Source of the DNA: JBCDIQ01 sp039024295
GTDB taxonomy: Bacteria; Bacteroidota; Bacteroidia; J057
Direction: 5' to 3'
Assembly: GCA_039024295.1 (NCBI GenBank)
Contig: JBCDIQ010000342.1
Coordinates: 1-6,290, forward strand
DNA: 6,290 nucleotides
Under the pieces are notes generated by a model. It saw only the letters and a program-made list of their open reading frames with translations. It did not search any database and was not told the DNA's origin. The position numbers and the translations under genes were made by a program. Shown here piece after piece: positions 1 through 6,236 of the stretch. How positions within the stretch are numbered: the first letter of the stretch is position 1; each line of letters begins with the position of its first letter.

Positions 1-1035
1 GTGGTTTTCTTCTGGTCTACCTACCGTGATACGTAGACAATCTTCGCAAAGTTGGACCTGTGAGCGGTTTCGGAGGATAATTTCTTCCGCTAACAACAAA
101 CCATACACCCTTTCAGCCGCTTTCATCCTGACCAACAAGAAATTCGCATCTGACGGAAAGACTTCCTGTATCCCTTCAAGCTCAGGTAAGGCCTGCTCCA
201 GCCAACGTCGACCTTCTAACATCTGGGCAACCATCTGTTCCTGCTTTTCCACTTGATCGAGGGCTTCGCAGGCCATTTGTTGGGTCAGGCCATTAACGTT
301 ATAAGGCGGCTTGATTTTATTTAATATTTCTATGACAAATGGGTGAGCGTATGCAGCCCCGAGCCGAAGATTTGCCAGCCCCCAGGCTTTGGAAAAGGTC
401 TGCAGCACCACCAAATTAGGATATTGCTTCAACCACGAAAGCTTGGTTTTCTCAGGGGCAAAATCAATGTAAGCCTCATCGATTACTACCAGTCCTGGAG
501 CAGCTTTGATAATTGTTTCTATGGCGATAGGATCGAGGGAGTTTCCAGAAGGATTGTTCGGCGAGCAAATAAAAATCAGTTTCACCTGATCCGTTAAACG
601 AGCAATTACACGGTCCGCATCCAATTGAAAATCAGCAGAAAGCGGTTCTTCCCAAATGAAAATCTGATTCAGGTCCGCACTTACCTTGTACATGCCGTAA
701 GTGGGAGGACAAGTCAGGATCACGTCTCTTGCCGGTTCACAAAATCCCCTGAACAATAAATCAATGGCTTCATCACTCCCATTTCCCAGGAAAATTTGCT
801 CAACCTCCACACCCTTCAAATGAGCCAGACGCTTTTTTACCTCAAGCTGTAGCGGATCTGGGTATCGGTTGAAACTTCCGTCAATGACTGACCCAAAAGA
901 ATTTTCATTTGCATCCAGAAATATGCCCTTTGTCCCGGTGTACTCACTTCGAGCTGATTTATAGGGACTCATTTTCAAGATATGCGGCCTCACCAAGGAA
1001 GATAAGCGGGCCACATTTTGAACATCTGTGTTCAT
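1..1035 (-). CDS. hisC: Histidinol-phosphate aminotransferase (C-terminus cut by window edge)
   Basis: A fold-type I PLP aminotransferase that converts imidazole-acetol phosphate plus glutamate to histidinol phosphate plus 2-oxoglutarate in cytoplasmic histidine biosynthesis. The reading frame stays open for 345 codons from ATG at 1035 to the left edge, so the family length of about 350 suggests only some 10-15 residues are missing. Visible HisC hallmarks: LVRPHI at the N-terminus, DANEN (41-45), NRYPDP (56-61), GNGSDEA (84-90, PLP phosphate contact), SPNNPSG (158-164), VIDEAY with the pyridine-binding Asp186, TFSKAWGLANLRLG with the PLP Schiff-base Lys216 and Arg224, and CLRITVG with the substrate-carboxylate Arg335. 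The start is supported by the N-terminal motif and by the TGATG overlap with the stop of the upstream gene, which implies coupled translation. No other his gene is visible; hisB could lie beyond the edge. A related aromatic or imidazole aminotransferase role is less likely but possible. Confidence 0.93.
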   Translation of the reverse strand, partial: MNTDVQNVARLSSLVRPHILKMSPYKSARSEYTGTKGIFLDANENSFGSVIDGSFNRYPDPLQLEVKKRLAHLKGVEVEQIFLGNGSDEAIDLLFRGFCEPARDVILTCPPTYGMYKVSADLNQIFIWEEPLSADFQLDADRVIARLTDQVKLIFICSPNNPSGNSLDPIAIETIIKAAPGLVVIDEAYIDFAPEKTKLSWLKQYPNLVVLQTFSKAWGLANLRLGAAYAHPFVIEILNKIKPPYNVNGLTQQMACEALDQVEKQEQMVAQMLEGRRWLEQALPELEGIQEVFPSDANFLLVRMKAAERVYGLLLAEEIILRNRSQVQLCEDCLRITVGRPEENH

Positions 1036-1655
1036 CAAATACTTCGTTTATACATCGTCAACACCTCAAAAAGTACAGGGTCCTTTCCCGTTTCTGCCAG
1101 ATGAACCCAATGATGCAGCTTGCGTTTGGCCATACCAGGAAAAGGAAACATCAAATAATAGGACCAAGCTGAAAAGTGGCGCGCGTAGCGGTCGATGGCT
1201 GCATCCCGCTGGTGAAAAGGAGTAGTAAGCACATCCAGTGCATACCCACGAGACTCAGCGTAGGTCCGAAAGGGAGAAGGCCACGGCAATAAGAACAGGA
1301 GGAACAAAATGGAAGACAGCCCTATAAAAGGCATCAAGAATACCCCTAAGGCCAAAATTTGGGGAAATAAATAGCCAACGGCAAAAATCGGCATCCCCCA
1401 GCGTTCGGCGTCCAGCAGGTGAACAGCCTCATGTGCGAGGGTACGGATGGCCTGGACTTCGTCCTTTTGCAATTTTTCCCTACTAGGAAAATAAATAGTA
1501 CTGCCAATGACTGTAGTATAGTTTCTCAAAAAATCTGGGCAAAACAACGCCACAAATGGATACAGCCATTTCATTTCAGGGGATTCGTCCTTGAACCGAA
1601 TCCTGAAAGGTATCACGGTTTGCAATTCACGCTCAAACTGCTCAAATCGCTTCAT
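1035..1655 (-). CDS. Small membrane-embedded HExxH putative zinc metallopeptidase
   Basis: A 206-residue protein with a clear zincin signature: TLAHEAVH at 72-79 gives His75, Glu76 and His79 as likely zinc ligands and catalytic base. It is followed by LDAERWGMP and then a strongly hydrophobic stretch (about 88-124) long enough for one hairpin of two membrane helices. Just after it comes TYAESRGYALD (131-141), where Glu134 is the natural candidate for the third zinc ligand. The N-terminal 70 residues and the C-terminal 80 (rich in His, Trp, Tyr and Phe) are soluble or membrane-proximal. There is no obvious cleavable signal peptide. I cannot assign a named family; M48-like or other gluzincin relatives are possible, and the substrate is unknown. 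The start codon overlaps the stop of the M3 peptidase gene as ATGA, and its own stop overlaps the hisC start as TGATG, so it sits in the middle of a coupled three-gene operon. Zinc hydrolase chemistry is inferred from the motif alone. Confidence 0.82.
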   Translation of the reverse strand: MKRFEQFERELQTVIPFRIRFKDESPEMKWLYPFVALFCPDFLRNYTTVIGSTIYFPSREKLQKDEVQAIRTLAHEAVHLLDAERWGMPIFAVGYLFPQILALGVFLMPFIGLSSILFLLFLLPWPSPFRTYAESRGYALDVLTTPFHQRDAAIDRYARHFSAWSYYLMFPFPGMAKRKLHHWVHLAETGKDPVLFEVLTMYKRSI

Positions 1656-3364
1656 GAAACTGATTTACTAAGCTCAGCTACATTTACGGTGGAAAGGTAC
1701 TTACGGATATGATCTGTTACCTGAGAAATGGTGGAAGCCTCAAAGGGAGAGGCAAGTCCTGTATGTTTGACCAACTCCAGAAAGGGTTTGCTACCTCCCT
1801 GCTTACACAGTTCCACATAGGTATTGAAGGTCTCTTCTCGATTGGTCATCGACATTTCCCAGAATTGGAAGGCACAAATCTGTGCAAGTACGTAGTCGAT
1901 GTAGTAGAACGGCATCAGGTAAATGTGTCGCTGAATCTGCCAGAAACGGCCTTTTGAGAGGTATTCGTTTTCGCTGTAGTCTCGGGTGGGCAGGTATCTT
2001 TGCTCTATCTCCCGCCATGCCGCATGGCGATCTGCAGGCGAAGCTTCTGGATGGCTGTACACAAAATGCTGAAACTCGTCCACTGCCGTGCCATAGGGCA
2101 AAAACAAGGTCGAACTCAGCAAGTGGCCATACCGATATTTATGCGCATCTTGCTCGAAAAACAGCTCCATCCACGGCCAGGTAAGGTATTCCATGCTCAT
2201 GGAATGAATTTCACATGCCTCATAGGTTGGCCAGTTGTATTCTAGCAAGGACTGATTGCGGCTCATGTAACACTGGTAGGCGTGGCCTAACTCATGGGTC
2301 AGCACAAACACATCGCCTTCTGTGCCATTGAAATTGGCAAAAATGAAAGGTGCTTTATAATCAGCAATAAAGGTACAGTACCCTCCACCAGCTTTACCTT
2401 TTCGTGCTTCCAGGTCTAATAACTCCCCATTGGTCATGAATTCATAGAACTCCCCCGTAGAAGGGGAAAGCTCCTGGTACAATTTTCCTCCCTGATCTAC
2501 GATCCATTGTGGATTACCTTTGGGCTGGGCATTTCCATCTGGAAAGGTCAGGCTTTCGTCATAATAGGCCAGTTCAGGAAGCCCTAGTCGCTGAGCTTGT
2601 TCTTTTCGTAGTTCGGAAGCCAGGGGCACAAAATATTCTTGTATGTGCTTCCTAAAAGCTCCAACCTCCGCAGGGCCATAATCCGTTCGCAACATCCGGT
2701 CATACCCCAGCTGCACAAAATTCTCATATCCCAACTTCTGGGCGATGGAATGGCGGGTTTTCACCAGGCGATCGAACTGGTCGTCTAGTTTATCCGCTTG
2801 GGAAGCCATAAACTTCCATCTGGCTTCATGCGCAGATTTACGACGAACACGGTCCTGGTCTACCATAAATGGCCCGAGACCTGACAGGTTGTAGGTTTCC
2901 CCTTCAAAAGGAATTTCTGCCGAAGCCAATAACTCCACATACTCCGAACCAATCAGGTTTTCGGACTTCAATTCCTCTACCACTTCAGAACTATGGGTCT
3001 TCACAGAGAGGGTGGCCAGGTTGATCAGGTGCTGTCCATATTTGGCCACAATTTCGCCTTTAAACTCAGAACCAATCAGCGCTTTGTAAAAATCACTGAT
3101 CAGGCCTTCGTATTCAGGCATTTTCTCATCAAAATACTGGTTTTCACCTTTGTAAAAGGCATCAGTAGTATCGGCGGTAAACCGAACCCGTGCAATGTCG
3201 CGGGCGGTATCAAACTGCCGGCGAAGCTCATACAACCTTTGCATGATTTCCAGCTGAGCTTCGGAAGTCTCAGCGGTTCGAAATTGGTTCACCAATTCTG
3301 TAAATTCGACGGCAAATGATGCAAAGTCAGGCCTGCTGTAAGGATATTGGCTAAAGGTCATCAT
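1652..3364 (-). CDS. M3-family zinc oligoendopeptidase (PepF-like)
   Basis: A cytoplasmic zinc oligopeptidase of peptidase family M3, expected to cut short peptides during peptide recycling. From ATG 3364 it is 570 residues, normal for the M3 oligoendopeptidases that are related to but distinct from PepF. The zinc motif HELGH is at 357-361 (His357, Glu358, His361). The third ligand is Glu385 in EACEIHSMSMEY, 24 residues further on, as expected for M3. The C-terminal RHIYLMPFYYIDY (479-491) supplies the conserved His480 and tyrosines that bind substrate and stabilise the transition state. The frame is open upstream to another ATG at 3484, but those 40 extra residues are Pro/Gly/Ser-rich, unlike the family, and would overlap the divergent gene at 3406. 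I therefore chose the ATG pair 3364/3361. No signal peptide is visible. A candidate promoter ends only five bases before ATG 3364, so the message may be nearly leaderless. First gene of the operon continuing into the HExxH gene through an ATGA overlap. Confidence 0.93.
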   Translation of the reverse strand: MMTFSQYPYSRPDFASFAVEFTELVNQFRTAETSEAQLEIMQRLYELRRQFDTARDIARVRFTADTTDAFYKGENQYFDEKMPEYEGLISDFYKALIGSEFKGEIVAKYGQHLINLATLSVKTHSSEVVEELKSENLIGSEYVELLASAEIPFEGETYNLSGLGPFMVDQDRVRRKSAHEARWKFMASQADKLDDQFDRLVKTRHSIAQKLGYENFVQLGYDRMLRTDYGPAEVGAFRKHIQEYFVPLASELRKEQAQRLGLPELAYYDESLTFPDGNAQPKGNPQWIVDQGGKLYQELSPSTGEFYEFMTNGELLDLEARKGKAGGGYCTFIADYKAPFIFANFNGTEGDVFVLTHELGHAYQCYMSRNQSLLEYNWPTYEACEIHSMSMEYLTWPWMELFFEQDAHKYRYGHLLSSTLFLPYGTAVDEFQHFVYSHPEASPADRHAAWREIEQRYLPTRDYSENEYLSKGRFWQIQRHIYLMPFYYIDYVLAQICAFQFWEMSMTNREETFNTYVELCKQGGSKPFLELVKHTGLASPFEASTISQVTDHIRKYLSTVNVAELSKSVS

Positions 3365-3377
3365 AAGGTTAAAATTA
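3346..3377 (+). promoter_or_regulatory. Candidate Bacteroidota-type promoter for the 140-residue orphan gene
   Basis: Read on the plus strand, ATTG (3346-3349) is followed after exactly 20 bases by TAAAATTA (3370-3377). It closely matches the ATTG-N19-TAAAATTG upstream of the miniprotein gene in this same window. Transcription would start near 3383, leaving a 5' leader of about 20-25 bases before ATG 3406. The -33 part lies inside the start of the M3 peptidase coding region. The -7 box is the same eight bases used, in reverse, by the candidate promoter on the other strand. Confidence 0.38.
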
Positions 3378-3401
3378 GAAGAACTCCCTTTAGAAAACAA
3401 C
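3370..3401 (-). promoter_or_regulatory. Candidate Bacteroidota-type promoter for the M3 peptidase operon
   Basis: Read on the minus strand, GTTG (3401-3398) is followed after exactly 20 bases by TAATTTTA (3377-3370). This resembles the Bacteroidota pattern TTTG / TAnnTTTG with about 19-21 bases between, lacking only the final G. The -7 box ends five bases before ATG 3364, so transcription would begin at or near the start codon, giving a leaderless or almost leaderless message. A GGGAG run at 3388-3384 is about 19 bases from the ATG, too far for a normal Shine-Dalgarno. Confidence 0.35.
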
Positions 3402-3405
3402 CGAG

Positions 3406-3828
3406 ATGAAAACCTCTGATATAGAGAGAATCCATATCCGTCTTCAGGTGGAGTCGGAAACGGTCCTTTCCCTGATGGTGGCAAAAAGCGGGGCAGTAAA
3501 CCGGATGGGAGATGGATCCGGTGCAGCCAAACTCAAGCGATTTTTTATGGGAAGCATGCCTGCTCCAGACTGGAATCTAGTTACCGACATATTAACGCAA
3601 GACTTAATGGACCAAACCGGCAGGTACGAAATGCCAGATATTACAGGTGAACGCTGCGAACTGGAAATAGAACTGACGTCGGATAAGGAAACAGAAACCG
3701 GATTTGCATTTACCTATGGAACGGAATCAATCGGACCGCCGGAGGAAATCATTTTATTGGTAGATCAGGCAATGAGCTTAACAGATGACTGGTACGAAGC
3801 CCAATTGGACAAAAACAGGAGAAATTAA
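3406..3828 (+). CDS. Conserved-looking hypothetical protein, 140 residues, acidic
   Basis: I do not recognise this protein. It is soluble, with no signal peptide or membrane segment. The N-terminal half holds VAKSGAVNRMGDGSG (25-39), a Gly-rich possible loop or turn. After a hydrophobic FFMGSMPAPDW segment (46-56), residues 82-108 alternate like beta strands (CELEIEL, then TGFAFTYG). The C-terminus is a likely amphipathic acidic helix (EEIILLVDQAMSLTDDWYEAQ, 113-133) ending in a basic tail. The gene seems real: a full-length frame with balanced composition, a 41-bp divergent gap to the peptidase operon, a candidate promoter, and an end placed exactly against the convergent neighbour. ATG 3406 is chosen because the leader fits the candidate promoter; no Shine-Dalgarno precedes it. 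Its TAA shares the TTAA at 3825-3828 with the stop of the gene on the other strand. Confidence 0.72.
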   Translation: MKTSDIERIHIRLQVESETVLSLMVAKSGAVNRMGDGSGAAKLKRFFMGSMPAPDWNLVTDILTQDLMDQTGRYEMPDITGERCELEIELTSDKETETGFAFTYGTESIGPPEEIILLVDQAMSLTDDWYEAQLDKNRRN

Positions 3829-4196
3829 GCTACTTGACGAGGTGATTCATTTACCAAACTCATGATGTCTTTGATCTTGGTGCTAATTGGCACACACACT
3901 TGAGTACCTTCGCAACAATTCCTTGCTAATAGCTCTTGTTCTAAAAAAGTGCAAATGATTTTAGCAGTTGAGTTGACCCCCAAACGGTTTAGTTCCATGC
4001 ATATATGTTCTTTTGCAGAGGCAGAACTACAATTTCCGATCAAAATGACAGCAGGACGAATTTGGAGAGATATCTCAACAAGTTCCTCTTCTGCATTTAC
4101 ACAGATGACCTCATATCCTAATTTTTCCAGGTGGTACTCGTAAAGCTCGGCATGATCAAGCTCATTTTCCCAGATAAGTGCCTTTAAAGGTAACAT
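3825..4196 (-). CDS. Degenerate receiver-domain (pseudo-receiver) protein
   Basis: A 123-residue stand-alone protein with the pattern of a two-component receiver domain but without its chemistry. Strand 1 and helix 1 fit well: LKALIWENELDHAELYEYHL, then EKLGYEVICVNAEEELVEI, which mirrors the usual LEKLGYEV region. Strand 3 reads PAVILIGN (48-55), where family members have PDLILLD, so the phospho-acceptor Asp position is Gly54, followed by Asn55. The acidic pair after strand 1 is reduced to Glu10-Asn11. Thr83 lies near the usual switch position, and the Lys before the cis-Pro after strand 5 is Val102 (CVPIS). No output domain follows. Seven cysteines, including Cys94-Cys95, are unusual for this fold. 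It probably acts, if at all, by protein contact rather than phosphorylation; partner unknown. Only one ATG is plausible, 4196. It converges on the 140-residue gene with overlapping stops and is divergent from the miniprotein gene. Confidence 0.75.
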   Translation of the reverse strand: MLPLKALIWENELDHAELYEYHLEKLGYEVICVNAEEELVEISLQIRPAVILIGNCSSASAKEHICMELNRLGVNSTAKIICTFLEQELLARNCCEGTQVCVPISTKIKDIMSLVNESPRQVA

Positions 4197-4250
4197 AAGA
4201 GCAAGAAAAAGGAGTTTTGAGGAATTGATCTATTGTAAATCGTTGTAGGT

Positions 4251-4284
4251 CGAAATTATGCAAAAGTTAAGATTATATTACAAA
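4251..4284 (-). promoter_or_regulatory. Weak candidate promoter for the pseudo-receiver gene
   Basis: On the minus strand TTTG (4284-4281) is followed by TAATTTCG (4258-4251), which matches TAnnTTTG at all defined positions but one. The gap of 22 bases is longer than the usual 19-21, so this is only a weak call. A start near 4245 would give a leader of about 50 bases before ATG 4196. The surrounding DNA is AT-rich and offers other possible boxes. Confidence 0.22.
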
Positions 4285-4306
4285 AATTTTTACCCAGCCA
4301 GAATTC

Positions 4307-4358
4307 AACTGTGAGTTACCAGCAAATTAGGTGTGGAAAAATGAGGTAACTCATTGTT
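4307..4358. repeat. Imperfect 14-bp inverted repeat, operator-like
   Basis: The arms are aactgtgagttacc (4307-4320) and ggtaactcattgtt (4345-4358), pairing at 12 of 14 positions with a perfect 9-bp core (4312-4320 with 4345-4353) and 24 bases between. The right arm runs into the candidate -33 box (4353-4356) of the miniprotein promoter, where a bound repressor would block RNA polymerase. The repeat lies between two divergent genes, so it could control either or both. No T-run follows it, and it lies upstream of the predicted transcript start, which argues against a terminator. Confidence 0.5.
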
Positions 4359-4383
4359 ACTACAATTTATCTGTATAAAATTG
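4353..4383 (+). promoter_or_regulatory. Bacteroidota-type promoter for the miniprotein gene
   Basis: ATTG (4353-4356), then exactly 19 bases, then TAAAATTG (4376-4383). This fits the Bacteroidota consensus TTTG-N19-TAnnTTTG with one mismatch in each box and is the best promoter match in the window. Transcription would begin near 4388-4390, about a dozen bases before ATG 4402. The -33 box overlaps the right arm of the inverted repeat. Confidence 0.48.
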
Positions 4384-4401
4384 CCAGAAAATCAACCAAT
4401 T

Positions 4402-4503
4402 ATGGAAAGTGGCTCCTACCTACCGCACATCATTTTCGGCATCGTCATGTTGCACCTGTTAGCAGGTGTTGTGTACCTGATGTACAAACTGGGCAAGAAA
4501 TAA
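4402..4503 (+). CDS. Single-pass membrane miniprotein, 33 residues
   Basis: A short frame, ATG 4402 to TAA 4503, encoding 33 residues that form one hydrophobic helix: a short polar start (MESGSY), a membrane segment from about residue 7 to 28 (LPHIIFGIVMLHLLAGVVYL and on), then a basic tail KLGKK. The positive-inside rule predicts the N-terminus outside and the C-terminus in the cytoplasm. It reads as a real gene because the hydrophobic core and charged tail begin and end cleanly, a well-placed promoter lies about 20 bases upstream, and the stop falls two bases before the stop of the convergent gene. I do not recognise the sequence. Proteins of this shape are often small subunits or regulators of larger membrane complexes, but nothing here names the partner. 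It could still be a chance frame. Confidence 0.6.
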   Translation: MESGSYLPHIIFGIVMLHLLAGVVYLMYKLGKK

Positions 4504-4505
4504 GT

Positions 4506-6236
4506 TCATCCTTCTTTCACCGGAATGTTAGCATTCGAAGATGCAGGTTGTAAAATCTTATTGAGGATTTTTCGAGTGATCAGGTACGTAGGCTTCACCC
4601 CGATTTCTCCCAGGCTACCTGAAGCCAGGGTGCTTCCTGTAATTAGGGGATTATCCGAAGCGTAATAAGCATATCTCAGCACGACGTCTTCTGAGATATT
4701 ATTCCTGATTCTGGTGTGGGCCTGAATGGCTTTTTGGTAATGGGCACCTTCCATTTCCAAGCCTATGGCCTTCCAGGAAGAATTGCGGAAGTAGGCCAAT
4801 ACGTCCCGATTCTGAAGGCTGGTGCCCATTACAGAAATCATAGGACCCTCAAATACGGTTACCCCTTCTCCCTGAAAGTCATCTATTTCAAAATCATTCT
4901 CGAAGGGATAGTTATCGGCAGTGCCTTCAAAAATATGGGCGTTGGGAATCATCAGGTCTCCTTTTCCACCATGTAAAATACCCGCCTTTCCCATGATAGA
5001 AATGGAAGCAACAGGCATAGGATACGTTTGCCCGCCAAGTCTGTAGGGTTTAAGTAGCTCATCCATCGTTTCGAACGCCTGTTCTCCAAAAGCATAATCC
5101 ATCACAATGATGACCGGCTTTTCTGTTCGCAGGTATTCCTCGTCCATGTCAAGTTCAAACGACAGTTTTTTGTGGGGTAATTTGGCTGTATCAAAGATCT
5201 GAACCCCGATCTGGGTACCTGCATGCTCATTGAGGGTAATCGCCCCTTTTTGATGGGCAAACTTTCGGACTTTTTCCATCAATGGCTTGTTCTGAGACTG
5301 CCGCAATTCCAGGGCCAGCTCTTCAATAGTGATGTCCTTGCCGAAGGAATTGCTCAAAGCAGGATAGGCATAGAGGCAATTCATCACGCTGTGCATATTG
5401 GCACTGATGATATGCAACGGCCGATCCAGCAGTTGATGGGCCAACAATTGGCCTTTTATTTGATCTGCCCAGCGTTCGCCAAAAATGTGGTGCCCGATTC
5501 GTTCTCTCAGGGTAGGACTAAAAGAAATCTGGGTTCGTCTTTCTTCCTTGTGACGCTCTATGGCGAGTTTGCCCATGCCATATACCACATGAAACAACCC
5601 GCTGTTTTTCTCCGCATGCGAATTAAGCCGCTCAGAAGCATTTTTGGTTTCAGCGAAGGTTCGTCCAAGAACTGCACTTAGGTAGGTGAGGCCAACTTCC
5701 CTTTCTTCTTCCGAAAGGGGTTCATTTCTTTTGACGATGGCCTTAAGCTCCCTCCAATCATGGGTAAGTTCATCGTGGTCATTGAGGGCATGCTTCCGAA
5801 TTTTTTCGGCTTCCATGAACATGAACGTCAGGTGGGTGAGGATATCATAAATCTCGCTTTTTCCCCGGGTAACCTCAATGAGCATGTTGTCATTGTCAAC
5901 GGGATAACAATTCCTCCGACGACTGGCGGGCACCACCACTTCAAATCCTGAATTTCGGTAGCCTTCCTCAGAAATTAACCGAATAAACCTACTCGACTCA
6001 ATTCCCTTGGGCAATCGATCAATCACATACACCAGCCCATCTAGCTCGACTTTGTCTGGATCGCCAAGAGAGCCATAGATTTCAGGCCGTAGGTCTAACA
6101 TTGCATCTGTCAATACTTCTCCTGGCATTCCCAGTCGCTGGTAGCCGCCACAGTTAAACAGGTGGCGCATTTCTATGTACATTTTTTCAATGGCAGAACG
6201 GGATTCTCGTGCACGGCTGAGGGCTAGTTGGTTCAT
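4506..6236 (-). CDS. Large protein with NP-I (nucleoside phosphorylase/nucleosidase)-like C-terminal domain
   Basis: A 576-residue, apparently soluble protein. From about residue 373 it follows the order of the NP-I superfamily (purine nucleoside phosphorylase, MTA/SAH nucleosidase, AMP nucleosidase): strand PVIIVMDYAFGEQA (374-387); SISIMGKAGIL then KGDLMIP (411-431), like the family's G-x-G-G-L and GD-V-V-I-P; MISVMGTSL (466-474); GLEMEGAHY (492-500), like the ribose-binding VEMEaa; and YASDNP (525-530), where Asp528 sits at the base-binding/catalytic Asp position. The N-terminal ~370 residues are mostly helical and unknown to me; conserved-looking patches include SRRRNCYPVDND (105-116) and HIISANMHSVMN (275-286). 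AMP nucleosidase also has an N-terminal extension, but I see no close match and would not name this Amn. ATG 6236 is the only early start that keeps the full helix; the 54 bases before it show no convincing promoter or Shine-Dalgarno. The substrate and activity are inferred and untested. Confidence 0.8.
   Translation of the reverse strand: MNQLALSRARESRSAIEKMYIEMRHLFNCGGYQRLGMPGEVLTDAMLDLRPEIYGSLGDPDKVELDGLVYVIDRLPKGIESSRFIRLISEEGYRNSGFEVVVPASRRRNCYPVDNDNMLIEVTRGKSEIYDILTHLTFMFMEAEKIRKHALNDHDELTHDWRELKAIVKRNEPLSEEEREVGLTYLSAVLGRTFAETKNASERLNSHAEKNSGLFHVVYGMGKLAIERHKEERRTQISFSPTLRERIGHHIFGERWADQIKGQLLAHQLLDRPLHIISANMHSVMNCLYAYPALSNSFGKDITIEELALELRQSQNKPLMEKVRKFAHQKGAITLNEHAGTQIGVQIFDTAKLPHKKLSFELDMDEEYLRTEKPVIIVMDYAFGEQAFETMDELLKPYRLGGQTYPMPVASISIMGKAGILHGGKGDLMIPNAHIFEGTADNYPFENDFEIDDFQGEGVTVFEGPMISVMGTSLQNRDVLAYFRNSSWKAIGLEMEGAHYQKAIQAHTRIRNNISEDVVLRYAYYASDNPLITGSTLASGSLGEIGVKPTYLITRKILNKILQPASSNANIPVKEG

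Noticed and set aside
26..597. Plus-strand frames opposite hisC
   Set aside because: The minus strand is clearly HisC throughout; these are antisense shadows.
1882..2245. Plus-strand frames of 80-100 codons opposite the M3 peptidase
   Set aside because: They are antisense to a strongly recognised gene and encode no coherent protein pattern; treated as shadows.
3365..3484. N-terminal extension of the M3 peptidase to ATG 3484
   Set aside because: The 40 added residues are Pro/Gly/Ser-rich, unlike the family start, and would overlap the divergent gene at 3406.
4453..4468. Perfect 6-bp hairpin cacctg-ttag-caggtg
   Set aside because: It lies inside the miniprotein coding sequence, has no following T-run, and the stem is short, so it is not a supportable terminator.
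5223..5681. 152-codon plus-strand frame opposite the NP-I-like gene
   Set aside because: Antisense to a well-supported coding region, with no promoter or recognisable motif.
4506..6236. Naming the large gene amn (AMP nucleosidase)
   Set aside because: Only the general NP-I motif order is shared; the N-terminal region and detailed motifs do not let me claim AMP as substrate.
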